Below are positions 16,904-28,350 of a DNA stretch of 64,000 bases, one piece after another. Made by a program: the position numbers and the translations under genes. The stretch's first letter is position 1. The number at the start of each line of letters is the position of its first letter. The stretch comes from Bacteroidales bacterium (GTDB lineage: Bacteria; Bacteroidota; Bacteroidia; Bacteroidales; UBA10428), in contig JAFGGU010000088.1 of the NCBI GenBank assembly GCA_016930375.1, positions 1 to 64,000 of the forward strand, given 5' to 3'. The notes under the pieces were generated by a model. That model was not told the origin of the DNA. It ran no database searches and saw only the letters and a list, made by a program, of their open reading frames with translations.

Positions 16904-18049
16904 TCAGCGGGTGTAAAATGAAAGAGCCGGATTAAAAACCGACCGAAAAGCTGTTTCTACCTGTTCATCCATGTTCCTGTACAAAACCGGGAAAGGATTC
17001 TCATGCGTGTAAGCATAGGGGAAGTGAACCATTCTGAAATTTCGCGAACGAAAATAATTTTCGCCTACAGACTGCCGGATACCTTCCACCGGATTTACTT
17101 TATCATCACGCAATGCGATAACCATCAGCGTGTCCTTGTAAAATGACATGGCTTTTTCCCGGATGTTTTGGAATAAATCCGGGGCGATTATCGCTTTAAA
17201 AGCCCTTCCATAAACACTATCCATGATCCCCGTCCGGGATCCGGCAGTTGTTGTTTTTTTTCCCAGGATGGCTCCAAGATAGAATTTCTTGACGGACTCA
17301 AAGGCTATACTGTCCATAATGTACCTGGACACTCCCTGCAAATGGCTGAAGAGCGATCCCCCTGCGAAAAATACGATCCGCGAATTGCCCAGTATATTGT
17401 CCGGATTGACGATCATCAAAGCCTGAAGCATCAAGCAACTGATCGAATAGGCAAATAGGTCGGTCTTTGTTCCGGATTCAAAAAAGGGATGATTTCCACT
17501 TTGAATATCCTTTATCAGGCAAACCAAATCCATGGCACTCTGATGTCCTGAAATGAAAAAACGCCCGGGATTTTCAGTAAGCCGCTCACTCAAGGCCAGG
17601 TTCACTACCGTGGCTTCTTTTACATCCGGGTATTTCAGTTTCCTGATATCAAGTAATCTGGACATTTTTCTGACATCTGTCCATTCCGGTAATCCCCGGT
17701 TGATGTGATAGGATAACGGAAACAGGATTACAGCGCAACCTGATTTCTCTGCCAGGAATTTTGCCCCGGTCAGATGTTTATTCCAGCTTCTTTCATTCAG
17801 ACCATGAAGATAAAGTATAACATGATTGTTACGAACTTTACCGTGAGGCATTAATACAGGATACCGGAATTTTATATTCTCATCAATCTGTTTGTCAGCA
17901 ATGGATCCTTTGGGTGTGGCATATGGAAGATCGGGCTTTGAAAGGAATTCCAGATTCCTGATGATGGTATGGCTGCCTGGAATTTTAATCTCCTCCTGAT
18001 CTGTATCAAAGAGCTCTTTTAATTGTTCATATTGTTGAATGTAATTCAT
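16904..18049 (-). CDS. Alpha/beta hydrolase fold protein
   Basis: A 381-residue protein with the signs of an alpha/beta hydrolase: HVILYLHGLNERSW (about 77-90, oxyanion-type HGL) and a nucleophile-elbow-like FISGHQSAMDLVCL (about 163-176). The elbow is G-H-Q-S-A, not the standard GxSxG, so activity may be altered or the Ser may be shifted. A late His in VHFPYAYTHENPFPVL could be catalytic; Asp candidates lie in ALRDDKVNP. There is no signal peptide or membrane segment. Convergent with the kinase pair (23-base gap), and its 5' end faces the LytTR gene. Substrate unknown; I cannot assign a subfamily safely. Confidence 0.7.
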   Translation of the reverse strand: MNYIQQYEQLKELFDTDQEEIKIPGSHTIIRNLEFLSKPDLPYATPKGSIADKQIDENIKFRYPVLMPHGKVRNNHVILYLHGLNERSWNKHLTGAKFLAEKSGCAVILFPLSYHINRGLPEWTDVRKMSRLLDIRKLKYPDVKEATVVNLALSERLTENPGRFFISGHQSAMDLVCLIKDIQSGNHPFFESGTKTDLFAYSISCLMLQALMIVNPDNILGNSRIVFFAGGSLFSHLQGVSRYIMDSIAFESVKKFYLGAILGKKTTTAGSRTGIMDSVYGRAFKAIIAPDLFQNIREKAMSFYKDTLMVIALRDDKVNPVEGIRQSVGENYFRSRNFRMVHFPYAYTHENPFPVLYRNMDEQVETAFRSVFNPALSFYTR

Positions 18050-18146
18050 GTGCTTCTGATTTTCCCCAACAAAGGAACATCAATACTGTAAATCTTTGAA
18101 GAATATGGTTTTCCGGTATCTGCAATGGGATTAATCCGGGTTGAGA

Positions 18147-18245
18147 GGGGTGAAATCTAAAATACAGGGGTGAAAAACACGAATCGGGAGCAAATATTTT
18201 TCACCCCTGAATAAATTTCTTACTTTTATTGATGTGAAAAACACG
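18147..18245 (+). promoter_or_regulatory. Repeat-rich candidate operator upstream of the LytTR gene
   Basis: Two direct repeats GGGGTGAAA (18147-18155 and 18167-18175) have starts 20 bases apart. The second is also the left arm of a perfect 13-bp inverted repeat (CAGGGGTGAAAAA 18165-18177 and TTTTTCACCCCTG 18197-18209). A 12-bp direct repeat GTGAAAAACACG occurs at 18170-18181 and again at 18234-18245, ending six bases before the start codon. LytTR proteins typically bind pairs of about 9-bp direct repeats about two helical turns apart, so autoregulation is plausible. Confidence 0.55.
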
Positions 18246-18250
18246 CAGAA

Positions 18251-19118
18251 ATGATAATCCTGGAGAGAAATATACCTGATTACCTGACAGACAAAAGAAA
18301 TATTGTCAGTTTCATCCTGTTTACAGCCGTTTTTGCCCTGGTTTTTATCCATATTTATTCACCCTTTGGCGTTGATGCATGGCTGAATGTCACTGAAGTG
18401 GAATTGTTTGTCTATTCCAGCATTGTTATTCTGATCGGAATGCTGGTGATTGTAATCAGCAGGCTGTTTATGCACCTTCGTACCCGCAAACACCACCTCA
18501 GTTATGGACAGTATGCCCTTTGGATTATCGGCGAAATATCATCGCTCGCCCTGGTTTATGCTCTTATTCAGTGGTTCTTCCTTCATGTCGGGGATAATTT
18601 CCTGGCTGTTTTGCGTAACACCATCCGGACAACGGCCTGGATCATTCTGATACCTTATGTCATATTCTGGTTGTATGCTGCACTGAGGGATAAGTATGCC
18701 GCACTCGAAAAAATAGAAAATAACCTTTCGACCCAGGATCTGCCCGATTTGACAGACCGGAGATCTGCGCCAGGTCTGTCCATGGTCCCTTTTCGCGATG
18801 AAAAAGGTGTTCTGAAGTTCTCCATTAAAAAGGAGGACTTGTTGTATATTGAATCTGCCGACAACTACATCATGATTTATTACCTGGATGGAGAGAAACC
18901 GGCGAAATATATTGTCAGGAATACCCTGAAGCGGATTGAACAGGAATTGCCCAACGCCGGCCTGGTCCGCAGCCATAGGTCCTACATGGTGAATATCGAC
19001 AGGGTGAAAGTGATCCGGAAAGAGAAGGAAGGATTGGTCATTGGGTTTGAATCACCTGCCCATATAACAGTTCCGATATCCAAAACCTATCTGGATGTTT
19101 TTATCCGGAAATTGTCAG

Positions 19119-19123
<5 letters not shown>
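18251..19123 (+). CDS. Membrane-anchored LytTR transcriptional regulator
   Basis: A 290-residue protein with about four membrane helices in residues 18-155 and a LytTR DNA-binding domain in about 190-288 (LLYIESADNYIMIYY, RSHRSYMVNIDRV, ITVPISKTYLDVF). It has no receiver or kinase domain, so the membrane part itself probably senses a signal or partner protein, as in other one-component LytTR regulators. The promoter region holds spaced GGGGTGAAA repeats that look like LytTR sites. The gene's stop codon is the first of a tandem attaaag array. No target gene is obvious nearby other than itself. Confidence 0.9.
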
Positions 19124-20477
<1,354 letters not shown>

Positions 20478-20534
20478 TTTTACGTTCACCCCGATGGTTT
20501 TCAAATTCTGTCATGCATAAGCACAACGTTTAAA

Positions 20535-21200
20535 ATGCAAAGCAATTCTAACAAACCAAACATTCTTATAGCTGATATACAGGCCCTTATTGTTGAAGGC
20601 CTCAGGGTGTTTCTGGGTAAACATTATAGAATTGCTGGCTCCGTATGTTCTAAATATGAACTGTTGGAGGCACTGAGAAAACAGGTTCCCGATTTCCTGA
20701 TCATGGATCCCACGGCTTTGAATTTTGATGGTTTAAATGATTTAAAAGAGATTAAGGAACGATTTCCTGATTTGGGAATCATCATACTCACTCACGATAT
20801 TGCAATCAATGAGCTTGATGAGCTAAAAAAAATGGGCATCAGACACATATTACATAAAAACGCCGATGCGGATGAAATTATTACCTGTATGCAGGCATTA
20901 CAACAGGGGAAGAAGTATTACTCCCGCTATATGCTGGACATGCTGGTTGATTTCAATGATAAAAAGGGAATCCTGGATGAAACCATTCAACAACTCACAG
21001 CATCTGAAATTGAAATTGTTCGTTTAATTGCTGCAGGTATGACCACCAAGGAAATTGCCATAAAGAAGTATATCAGTTTTCATACCGTGATGACCCACCG
21101 TAAAAACATCCTGCGAAAGCTGGGTGTGTCAAATGCTTCAGAATTAATAATGTATGCCATTAAAGCCGGGATAATCGATACCATCGACTATCAGATTTAG
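20535..21200 (+). CDS. NarL/LuxR-type response regulator
   Basis: A 221-residue two-domain regulator. The receiver (about 8-125) has the phospho-acceptor Asp58 (FLIMDPTALNFDG), Thr87 and a late Lys (HILHKNADADEI), but only one acidic pocket residue (Asp14 in ILIADIQALIVEG), which may weaken phosphorylation. The LuxR helix-turn-helix is at about 150-210 (LTASEIEIVRLIAAGMTTKE, SFHTVMTHRKNILRKLGVSN). No kinase gene is adjacent. Its place between metY and cysK suggests a link to sulfur amino acid or redox control; this is inference from position only. Confidence 0.92.
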   Translation: MQSNSNKPNILIADIQALIVEGLRVFLGKHYRIAGSVCSKYELLEALRKQVPDFLIMDPTALNFDGLNDLKEIKERFPDLGIIILTHDIAINELDELKKMGIRHILHKNADADEIITCMQALQQGKKYYSRYMLDMLVDFNDKKGILDETIQQLTASEIEIVRLIAAGMTTKEIAIKKYISFHTVMTHRKNILRKLGVSNASELIMYAIKAGIIDTIDYQI

Positions 21201-21214
21201 GAATGCCTACCCGA

Positions 21215-21239
21215 TTTAGGGTATGTAAAATACCCTAAA
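21215..21239. promoter_or_regulatory. Perfect 10-bp inverted repeat upstream of cysK
   Basis: TTTAGGGTAT (21215-21224), loop gtaaa, ATACCCTAAA (21230-21239). It follows the luxR-type gene and precedes a weak -7 box (CATCTTTG, 21270-21277) for cysK. There is no T run, so an operator or a leader hairpin is more likely than a terminator. The half-site gatttagg also appears once more just upstream (21194-21201). Confidence 0.5.
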
Positions 21240-21303
21240 ACCGGTATTTCCAATAGTATCAATCATTTGCATCTTTGTACCATAATCCTAATCAGGCAAT
21301 ATT

Positions 21304-22245
21304 ATGGCACAAATTGCAAAGCATTTAACCGATCTAATTGGAAATACTCCGTTACTTGAAATTTCTAATTTTAATAAAGCACATGGTACTTTAGGGACCA
21401 TCATCGCCAAACTCGAATGCTTTAATCCCTCCGGTAGCGTGAAAGACCGCATTGGCCTTGCCATGATTGAAGATGCTGAGAAAAGGGGATTCATTAAGAA
21501 AGACACTGTTATCATAGAGCCCACCAGTGGTAACACCGGCATTGCCCTGGCTTTTGTGGCTGCCACCAAGGGTTACAAACTAATTCTTACCATGCCCGAG
21601 ACTTTCAGTATAGAGAGAAGAAACCTGCTTAAGGCATTAGGGGCTGAATTGGTATTAACTCCGGGTCCCGAAGGTATGGGTGGTGCCATAAAAAAGGCAG
21701 AAGAACTGCATACCTCCACGCCCAATTCATTCATTCCACAACAGTTTAAGAATCCTGCCAATCCTGAAATTCACCGGAAAACGACAGCTGAAGAAATATG
21801 GCGCGACACGGATGGGAAAGTGGACATTTTTATCAGCGGTGTTGGTACCGGTGGTACGGTTACGGGTGTAGGGGAAGTGCTTAAGAAAAGGAATCGCAAT
21901 ATCAGGGTAATTGCTGTTGAGCCTGCCGATTCACCGGTATTGTCCGGCGGACAGAAAGGTCCCCATAAGATACAGGGTATCGGTGCAGGATTTGTGCCTG
22001 ATGTGCTTAACCGCGATGCTATTGATGAAATAATTACCGTTAAGAATGAAGATGCTTTCGAAACCAGTCGTGCCCTGGCCCGGCAGGAGGGCCTGCTTGT
22101 GGGTATTTCATCGGGAGCAATTGCATGGGCTGCAGTGCAGGTGGCAAAACGTCAGGAAAGTAAGGGTAAGTGTATTGTTGCGATCATGTGCGACACCGGA
22201 GAACGTTACCTGTCGACACCACTTTACCAATTCGAACAGGAATAG
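21304..22245 (+). CDS. cysK: Cysteine synthase A (O-acetylserine sulfhydrylase)
   Basis: A 313-residue fold-type II PLP enzyme making L-cysteine from O-acetylserine and sulfide. Family motifs are complete: PLP Lys47 in NPSGSVKDR, the substrate loop PTSGNTG, and the phosphate-binding loop [10 protein letters not shown]. The length is standard for CysK. The gap to metY copy 2 is only 25 bases, so the two are almost surely co-transcribed, putting cysteine and homocysteine synthesis from free sulfide in one unit. An inverted repeat at 21215-21239 lies between the upstream regulator and this gene. Confidence 0.96.
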   Translation: MAQIAKHLTDLIGNTPLLEISNFNKAHGTLGTIIAKLECFNPSGSVKDRIGLAMIEDAEKRGFIKKDTVIIEPTSGNTGIALAFVAATKGYKLILTMPETFSIERRNLLKALGAELVLTPGPEGMGGAIKKAEELHTSTPNSFIPQQFKNPANPEIHRKTTAEEIWRDTDGKVDIFISGVGTGGTVTGVGEVLKKRNRNIRVIAVEPADSPVLSGGQKGPHKIQGIGAGFVPDVLNRDAIDEIITVKNEDAFETSRALARQEGLLVGISSGAIAWAAVQVAKRQESKGKCIVAIMCDTGERYLSTPLYQFEQE

Positions 22246-22258
22246 AAATAACAACTAA

Positions 22259-23572
<1,314 letters not shown>

Positions 23573-23590
23573 TGATCATATTGATAGGCC

Positions 23591-23613
23591 AGGCGGAGTT
23601 TGCAACTCCGCCT
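23591..23613. repeat. GC-rich palindrome after metY copy 2
   Basis: A perfect 10-bp inverted repeat, AGGCGGAGTT, loop TGC, AACTCCGCCT. It lacks a T run on the plus strand (followed by aaaacgg), so it is either a weak terminator or 3' stabiliser, or a REP-like dispersed palindrome. Confidence 0.6.
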
Positions 23614-23647
23614 AAAACGGTGGTTGGTTGATTGAACTCTTTTTCCA

Positions 23648-23655
23648 TAAATTTG
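23648..23655 (+). promoter_or_regulatory. -7 promoter box of the metal efflux operon (TAAATTTG)
   Basis: TAAATTTG is an exact TAnnTTTG match. TTG triplets lie 17 and 21 bases upstream (23628 and 23624). The start codon of the first operon gene is 13 bases downstream, so the leader is very short. Confidence 0.5.
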
Positions 23656-23668
23656 TTTATTACAGAGG

Positions 23669-24085
23669 ATGAAAAAGTATTTGACCATACCGGTTGCTAT
23701 GTTGATCCTGCTGTCGGGGATGCATTTTACCGTTGCCACACACTTCTGCGGCGGTGAAATAGCATCCACAAAGATTTCTGTCACTGGCAAACTGGCTTCA
23801 TGTGGCATGATATCCGATGAAAAGGCAAAAACTTCTTCAGAGACCAGCTTTGCTTCAAACTGTTGTGAAGATGAAATCGCTGTTTATTCCGTAGATAGCG
23901 ACTATGCTGCTTCTCAATTTCATACTACAGAGATTACCCGTACTATTCTTCAGGGATTCTACATTCCTGCATTTTCTTTTAATTCCATTTCCCCGGTATT
24001 GACAAATCTCACCAATGCAAGTCCGCCTGGTAATTACATGGTAACTGCCGTAAACAGGACTGACATTTGTGTTTTCCGCATCTGA
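23669..24085 (+). CDS. HYC_CC_PP family metal-associated exported protein
   Basis: A 138-residue exported protein with a signal peptide (residues about 1-24). The spaced features that give the family its name are present: an H-x-C site in THFCGGE (about 25-31), a lone Cys (LASCGM), a Cys pair (SNCCEDE) and a Pro pair (ASPPGNY). Proteins of this type are encoded beside CusA/CzcA-type pumps and HMA proteins in Bacteroidota, and the His/Cys layout suggests soft-metal binding in the periplasm. It is the first gene of the efflux operon, with a promoter box just upstream. Biochemical role not established. Confidence 0.8.
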   Translation: MKKYLTIPVAMLILLSGMHFTVATHFCGGEIASTKISVTGKLASCGMISDEKAKTSSETSFASNCCEDEIAVYSVDSDYAASQFHTTEITRTILQGFYIPAFSFNSISPVLTNLTNASPPGNYMVTAVNRTDICVFRI

Positions 24086-24195
24086 TTTCCACTTTCTTGT
24101 TCGGATTTCATCGCGCAACCGGATCTAATTAGATCCGGACTGCAATGAATTCTTATTCCTTTTATATTCATTTTATTCTTATTAAATCAAGGCAT

Positions 24196-24558
24196 ATGAA
24201 AACAAGAAAATTCATTATGGCTGTTCTTACAGCTGTTATATTAAGCACAGGTTTATTGGCTCAGACCCAGGATCATTCGAAAATGGAAGCCGGTAAAACG
24301 GAGAGTATTAAAGTCGGCGGTGCCTGCGACATGTGCAAAGCCCGCATCGAAAAAGCTGCAAAAATAGAAGGTGTAACAAAAGCCGAATGGAACAAGGAAA
24401 CAAAAATACTTGCACTCACTTACAATCCTTCGGCTGTTTCTTCTGATGAAGTTCAGAAAAAAATAGCAGCTGCAGGACATGATACCGAAAGGTTCAGGGC
24501 CGATGATAAGGTTTATGATAAACTGCCGGCCTGCTGCCACTATGAGAGAATGAGGTAA
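24196..24558 (+). CDS. Exported heavy-metal-associated (HMA) domain protein
   Basis: About 120 residues from the ATG at 24196; the frame is open from 24145 but the 24196 start gives a clean signal peptide (MKTRKFIMAVLTAVILSTGL). An HMA ferredoxin-like fold follows, with the metal site in GACDMCKARIEKAA (CxxC), and the C-terminus adds a second Cys pair (KLPACCHYE), a layout common in Bacteroidota copper operons. It likely binds Cu(I) or a similar ion in the periplasm and may hand it to the RND pump encoded next. A repeat-filled gap of 78 bases separates it from the pump gene. Confidence 0.88.
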   Translation: MKTRKFIMAVLTAVILSTGLLAQTQDHSKMEAGKTESIKVGGACDMCKARIEKAAKIEGVTKAEWNKETKILALTYNPSAVSSDEVQKKIAAAGHDTERFRADDKVYDKLPACCHYERMR

Positions 24559-24620
24559 TGTGCAAACCTGCCCGCCGGCAGGCAGGTGTGCAAATGTGGA
24601 GATGTGCAAATGTGAAATGA
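24556..24620. repeat. Octamer repeats interrupted by a GC palindrome
   Basis: Units of the type atgtgcaa occur at 24558-24565 and again from 24587 (gtgtgcaa, atgtggag, atgtgcaa, atgtgaaa). Between them is the palindromic block ACCTGCC (24566-24572) ... GGCAGGT (24581-24587). The array begins at the stop codon of the HMA gene (24556-24558). The same octamer is found at 4569-4592. Confidence 0.65.
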
Positions 24621-24636
24621 TTGAATAACTAATAGC

Positions 24637-27600
24637 ATGTTTAATCGCCTGGTCAAATATTTTCTGGAAAACCAGTTAATTACATTCATTTTATTGACAG
24701 GTTTTATCGTATTGGGTATCGCATTCGCCCCTTTTAACTGGAAAACGGGCTTATTGCCCCGTGATCCCGTTCCGATGGATGCGATTCCCGATATAGGCGA
24801 AAATCAGCAGATAGTGGCAACCGAGTGGATGGGCCGTTCACCCAAAGACATACAGGACCAGGTGACCTACCCCCTTACCACTGCTTTACTGGGCCTCCCC
24901 GGTGTAGAAACCATCCGGAGCACTTCCATGTTCGGGATGTCCTTTATTTATATCATTTTCAAGGATAATATTGAGTTTTACTGGAGCCGCTCCCGGATCC
25001 TGGAAAAACTAAATTCACTCCCGTCCGGAACCTTGCCTGCCGGTGTTCAGCCTTCACTGGGACCAGATGCCACGGCGCTGGGACAGGTTTACTGGTACAC
25101 CCTGGAGGGTCGGGATCCCGAAACCGGACTGCCCAATGGCGGATGGGATCCGGCGGAATTGAGAACGATCCAGGACTTTTATGTTAAATACGGGCTGTCT
25201 GCAGCCGAAGGTGTTTCTGAAGTAGCTTCTGTCGGGGGATTTATCAAGGAGTACCAGGTTGACCTGAACCCGGAAGCACTCAAGGCTTTTAGTGTTTCCG
25301 TCATGGATGTGATGAACGCCGTACGCAAAAGCAACCTGGATATCGGTGCTGAAACGGTCGAATTAAACAATGTGGAATACATCATCCGGGGACTCGGATA
25401 TATCAAGAATCTGGATGACCTTGAACTTTCAGTGATTGCTGTCAGGAACAATGTTCCCGTCCGGATCAAGGATGTTGCCTATGTCTCTTTTGGGCCTGCG
25501 ACACGTCGCGGGGGACTTGATAAAGCCGGCTCCGAAGCAGTTGGCGCCGTGGTTGTTGCCCGTTATGGCTCCAATCCCATGGAGGTCATCTATAATGTCA
25601 AAGATAAAATCAAAGAAATCGAAGCCGGATTGCCCCAAAAGACCTTGCCTGATGGCAGTGTTTCCAAGGTTAGCATCATACCCTTTTACGACAGGACAGG
25701 ATTGATCCGGGAAACAATGGGTACACTTGAATCCGCACTTTCTCATGAAATTCTCATCAGCATTATTGTGATCATCGTGCTGGTGCTTAACCTGAGGGCA
25801 TCATTGATCGTTGCAGGTTTGTTGCCCATAGGTGTTCTGATGACTTTTATTCTAATGCGTTTGTTTGGCGTTGATGCAAATATTGTGGCGCTTTCAGGCA
25901 TTGCTATTGCCATCGGAGTCATGGTGGATATTGGTATCGTGGATGTGGAAAACATACTCCGGCATTTGGAAGCACCTGAAAATAAAGGCATTCGGGGTAA
26001 GAAACTGCTGAATGTGATCTATCTGGCCACCACCGAAGTCAGGGCAGCTGTTGTAACATCCATTGCTACAACCATTGTTAGTTTTCTGCCGGTATTTGCA
26101 TTACAGGCGGCTGAAGGAAAGCTATTCCGTCCGCTTGCTTTTACCAAGACATTCGCTTTATTGTCTGCCTTTATCCTGGGTATTGTAGTTTTGCCAACCC
26201 TCGTTCATATTTTCTTTAATTTCCGGCTTGATACAAAGAAAATCCGTAAAATCTGGAACGGGAGTTTAATCGCAGCAGGTTTTGTTTTTGTCATCTTCTG
26301 GCATGCCTGGCCGGCATTGGCATTAACGGCCATAGGCATTAACAACTTGCTCGACTACCGCTGGACTGATGAAAGAAAGGAATTTCCGAATTATATCAAT
26401 ATTGCCATTACTGTGCTGGTCGCCGTTTACTACCTTTCCATTGAATGGTTGCCCCTGGGAGCACATAACGGTACTTTTATCAATTTCATTTTTGTGGCCG
26501 GCATTGTGGCCGTCATTCTTTCCGCGCTGATGGCCATGGTACATTTTTATGAGCCCATTCTTCGCTGGTGTCTTGTCAATAAATGGAAATTTCTGATGCT
26601 GCCTGCTTTGGTCCTGTTTTTCGGTATATGGATCTGGCGGGGTACAGGCAAAGAATTTATGCCTTCATTAAATGAAGGTTCCTTTTTACTGATGCCCACA
26701 AGCATGCCGCATTCAAGCATTGAAATGAACCTGGATTATATTGAAACGCTTGATAAAAGACTGGCTGCCATCCCGGAAGTCGAAATTGCAGTTGGCAAAT
26801 GGGGAAGGGTGAATTCAGCACTCGATCCGGCACCGGTACAAATGTTTGAGAATACAATCAATTATCGACCGGAATACATTCTAGATGAAAACGGACATCG
26901 CATGCAGTTCAAGGTTGATAAGGATGATAGCTACCTATTGAGAAACGGAGGAAAATACAATCCGGCAAAAGAGAATTTCAGGATTATTCCTGGCGACAGC
27001 CTGATTCCCAGTAAAAATGGGGAATATTTCCGGCAATGGAGGCCACATATCAAAAAACCGGCAGATATCTGGAATGAAATCGTAAAAGTTACCCATATAC
27101 CGGGTTTGACCTCTGCTCCCAAATTGCAGCCTATTGAAACACGGCTGGTGATGCTTTCAACCGGTATGCGAGCTCCCATGGGGCTTAAAGTTAATGGTCC
27201 TGATCTGGCGACCATCGAGCAGGCAGGGATGCAACTTGAACAGGCTTTGAAGGAGGTGCCTTCGGTAAAACCTGCATCTGTATTTTACGATAGGGCAGTA
27301 GGCGCTCCCTACATTGAAATAAACCTGAACCGTGAAGCAATGGCCCGGTATGGGATGAGTGTCAGTGATGTCCAGGAAATTCTGCAGGTCGCCGTCGGGG
27401 GGATGTCTTTAAGCAGTTCGGTAGAAGGCCGCGAGCGCTTTCCGATCCGGGTGCGCTATGCACGTGAATTGCGCGACAATCCTGATGCTATAAAGCGTAT
27501 TCTTGTCCCTGCCATGAACGGGGTGCAAATTCCTTTGGGTGAAGTAGCCGGTATTCATTATGCCAAAGGAGCACAAATGATCCGAAGCGAAAACACCTTC

Positions 27601-28350
27601 CTGGTCGGCTATGTGATTTTCGACAAGCAGGAAGGAAAGGCAGAAGTCGATGTAGTGGAAGAGGCCGCAAAAATACTGGAGGAAAAATCAGCTTCCAGAG
27701 AACTTATTCTGCCTGCCGGTGTATCTTATCACTTTGCCGGTAATTATGAGCATCAGCTTAGGGCGACCAAACGACTTGCCATCGTAATTCCCGTAAGCCT
27801 CCTGGTGATCCTTCTTTTGTTGTATTTCCAGTTCCGGACAGTTACTGCCTCACTGATTCATTTTTCAGGTGTCTTTGTCGCGTTCTCGGGAGGCTTTATC
27901 ATGATGTGGCTATACGGACAGGACTGGTTTATGAACTTTTCCATAGCAGGAATTAACCTGAGGGACATGTTCCAGATGCATCCTATAAATCTTAGTGTGG
28001 CGGTCTGGGTAGGATTTATTGCCCTGTTCGGGATTGCCACAAACGACGGGGTTATTATGGGAACCTACATTCATCAGGTTTTCGAGCAACGGCATCCGGC
28101 TACAGTTCATGAAGTGCGTGAAGCAGTTGTTGCTGCCGGTCGCAAACGTGTACGCCCGGCCATGATGACCACCGCCGTAGCTGTTATTGCGCTGTTGCCG
28201 GTGCTCACATCAACGGGCAAGGGTGCAGATATTATGGTTCCCATGGCCATTCCTGCATTCGGCGGAATGATCATACAGGTGATGACAATTTTTGTAGTGC
28301 CGCTGTTTCAGTCGATGTGGAGGGAGAGGGCGGTGAGCAGTAAGCAGTAA
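24637..28350 (+). CDS. CusA/CzcA-type heavy-metal RND efflux pump
   Basis: A 1237-residue inner-membrane proton-driven pump of the heavy-metal RND family. Family marks: DAIPDIGENQ near residue 47, the first membrane bundle with the proton-relay segment ALSGIAIAIGVMVDIGIV (about 420-440), and a late block GIATNDGVIMGTYIHQ (about 1130-1145). It is longer than E. coli CusA (1047 residues): residues about 530-670 hold extra hydrophobic segments (for example IAAGFVFVIFWHAWPALAL), and a periplasmic loop around 745-820 is enlarged. Cu(I)/Ag(I) is likely given the HMA and HYC_CC_PP neighbours, but Co/Zn/Cd cannot be excluded. The last residues (S-S-K-Q-stop) are written by a tandem gtaaaca array. Confidence 0.95.
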   Translation: MFNRLVKYFLENQLITFILLTGFIVLGIAFAPFNWKTGLLPRDPVPMDAIPDIGENQQIVATEWMGRSPKDIQDQVTYPLTTALLGLPGVETIRSTSMFGMSFIYIIFKDNIEFYWSRSRILEKLNSLPSGTLPAGVQPSLGPDATALGQVYWYTLEGRDPETGLPNGGWDPAELRTIQDFYVKYGLSAAEGVSEVASVGGFIKEYQVDLNPEALKAFSVSVMDVMNAVRKSNLDIGAETVELNNVEYIIRGLGYIKNLDDLELSVIAVRNNVPVRIKDVAYVSFGPATRRGGLDKAGSEAVGAVVVARYGSNPMEVIYNVKDKIKEIEAGLPQKTLPDGSVSKVSIIPFYDRTGLIRETMGTLESALSHEILISIIVIIVLVLNLRASLIVAGLLPIGVLMTFILMRLFGVDANIVALSGIAIAIGVMVDIGIVDVENILRHLEAPENKGIRGKKLLNVIYLATTEVRAAVVTSIATTIVSFLPVFALQAAEGKLFRPLAFTKTFALLSAFILGIVVLPTLVHIFFNFRLDTKKIRKIWNGSLIAAGFVFVIFWHAWPALALTAIGINNLLDYRWTDERKEFPNYINIAITVLVAVYYLSIEWLPLGAHNGTFINFIFVAGIVAVILSALMAMVHFYEPILRWCLVNKWKFLMLPALVLFFGIWIWRGTGKEFMPSLNEGSFLLMPTSMPHSSIEMNLDYIETLDKRLAAIPEVEIAVGKWGRVNSALDPAPVQMFENTINYRPEYILDENGHRMQFKVDKDDSYLLRNGGKYNPAKENFRIIPGDSLIPSKNGEYFRQWRPHIKKPADIWNEIVKVTHIPGLTSAPKLQPIETRLVMLSTGMRAPMGLKVNGPDLATIEQAGMQLEQALKEVPSVKPASVFYDRAVGAPYIEINLNREAMARYGMSVSDVQEILQVAVGGMSLSSSVEGRERFPIRVRYARELRDNPDAIKRILVPAMNGVQIPLGEVAGIHYAKGAQMIRSENTFLVGYVIFDKQEGKAEVDVVEEAAKILEEKSASRELILPAGVSYHFAGNYEHQLRATKRLAIVIPVSLLVILLLLYFQFRTVTASLIHFSGVFVAFSGGFIMMWLYGQDWFMNFSIAGINLRDMFQMHPINLSVAVWVGFIALFGIATNDGVIMGTYIHQVFEQRHPATVHEVREAVVAAGRKRVRPAMMTTAVAVIALLPVLTSTGKGADIMVPMAIPAFGGMIIQVMTIFVVPLFQSMWRERAVSSKQ

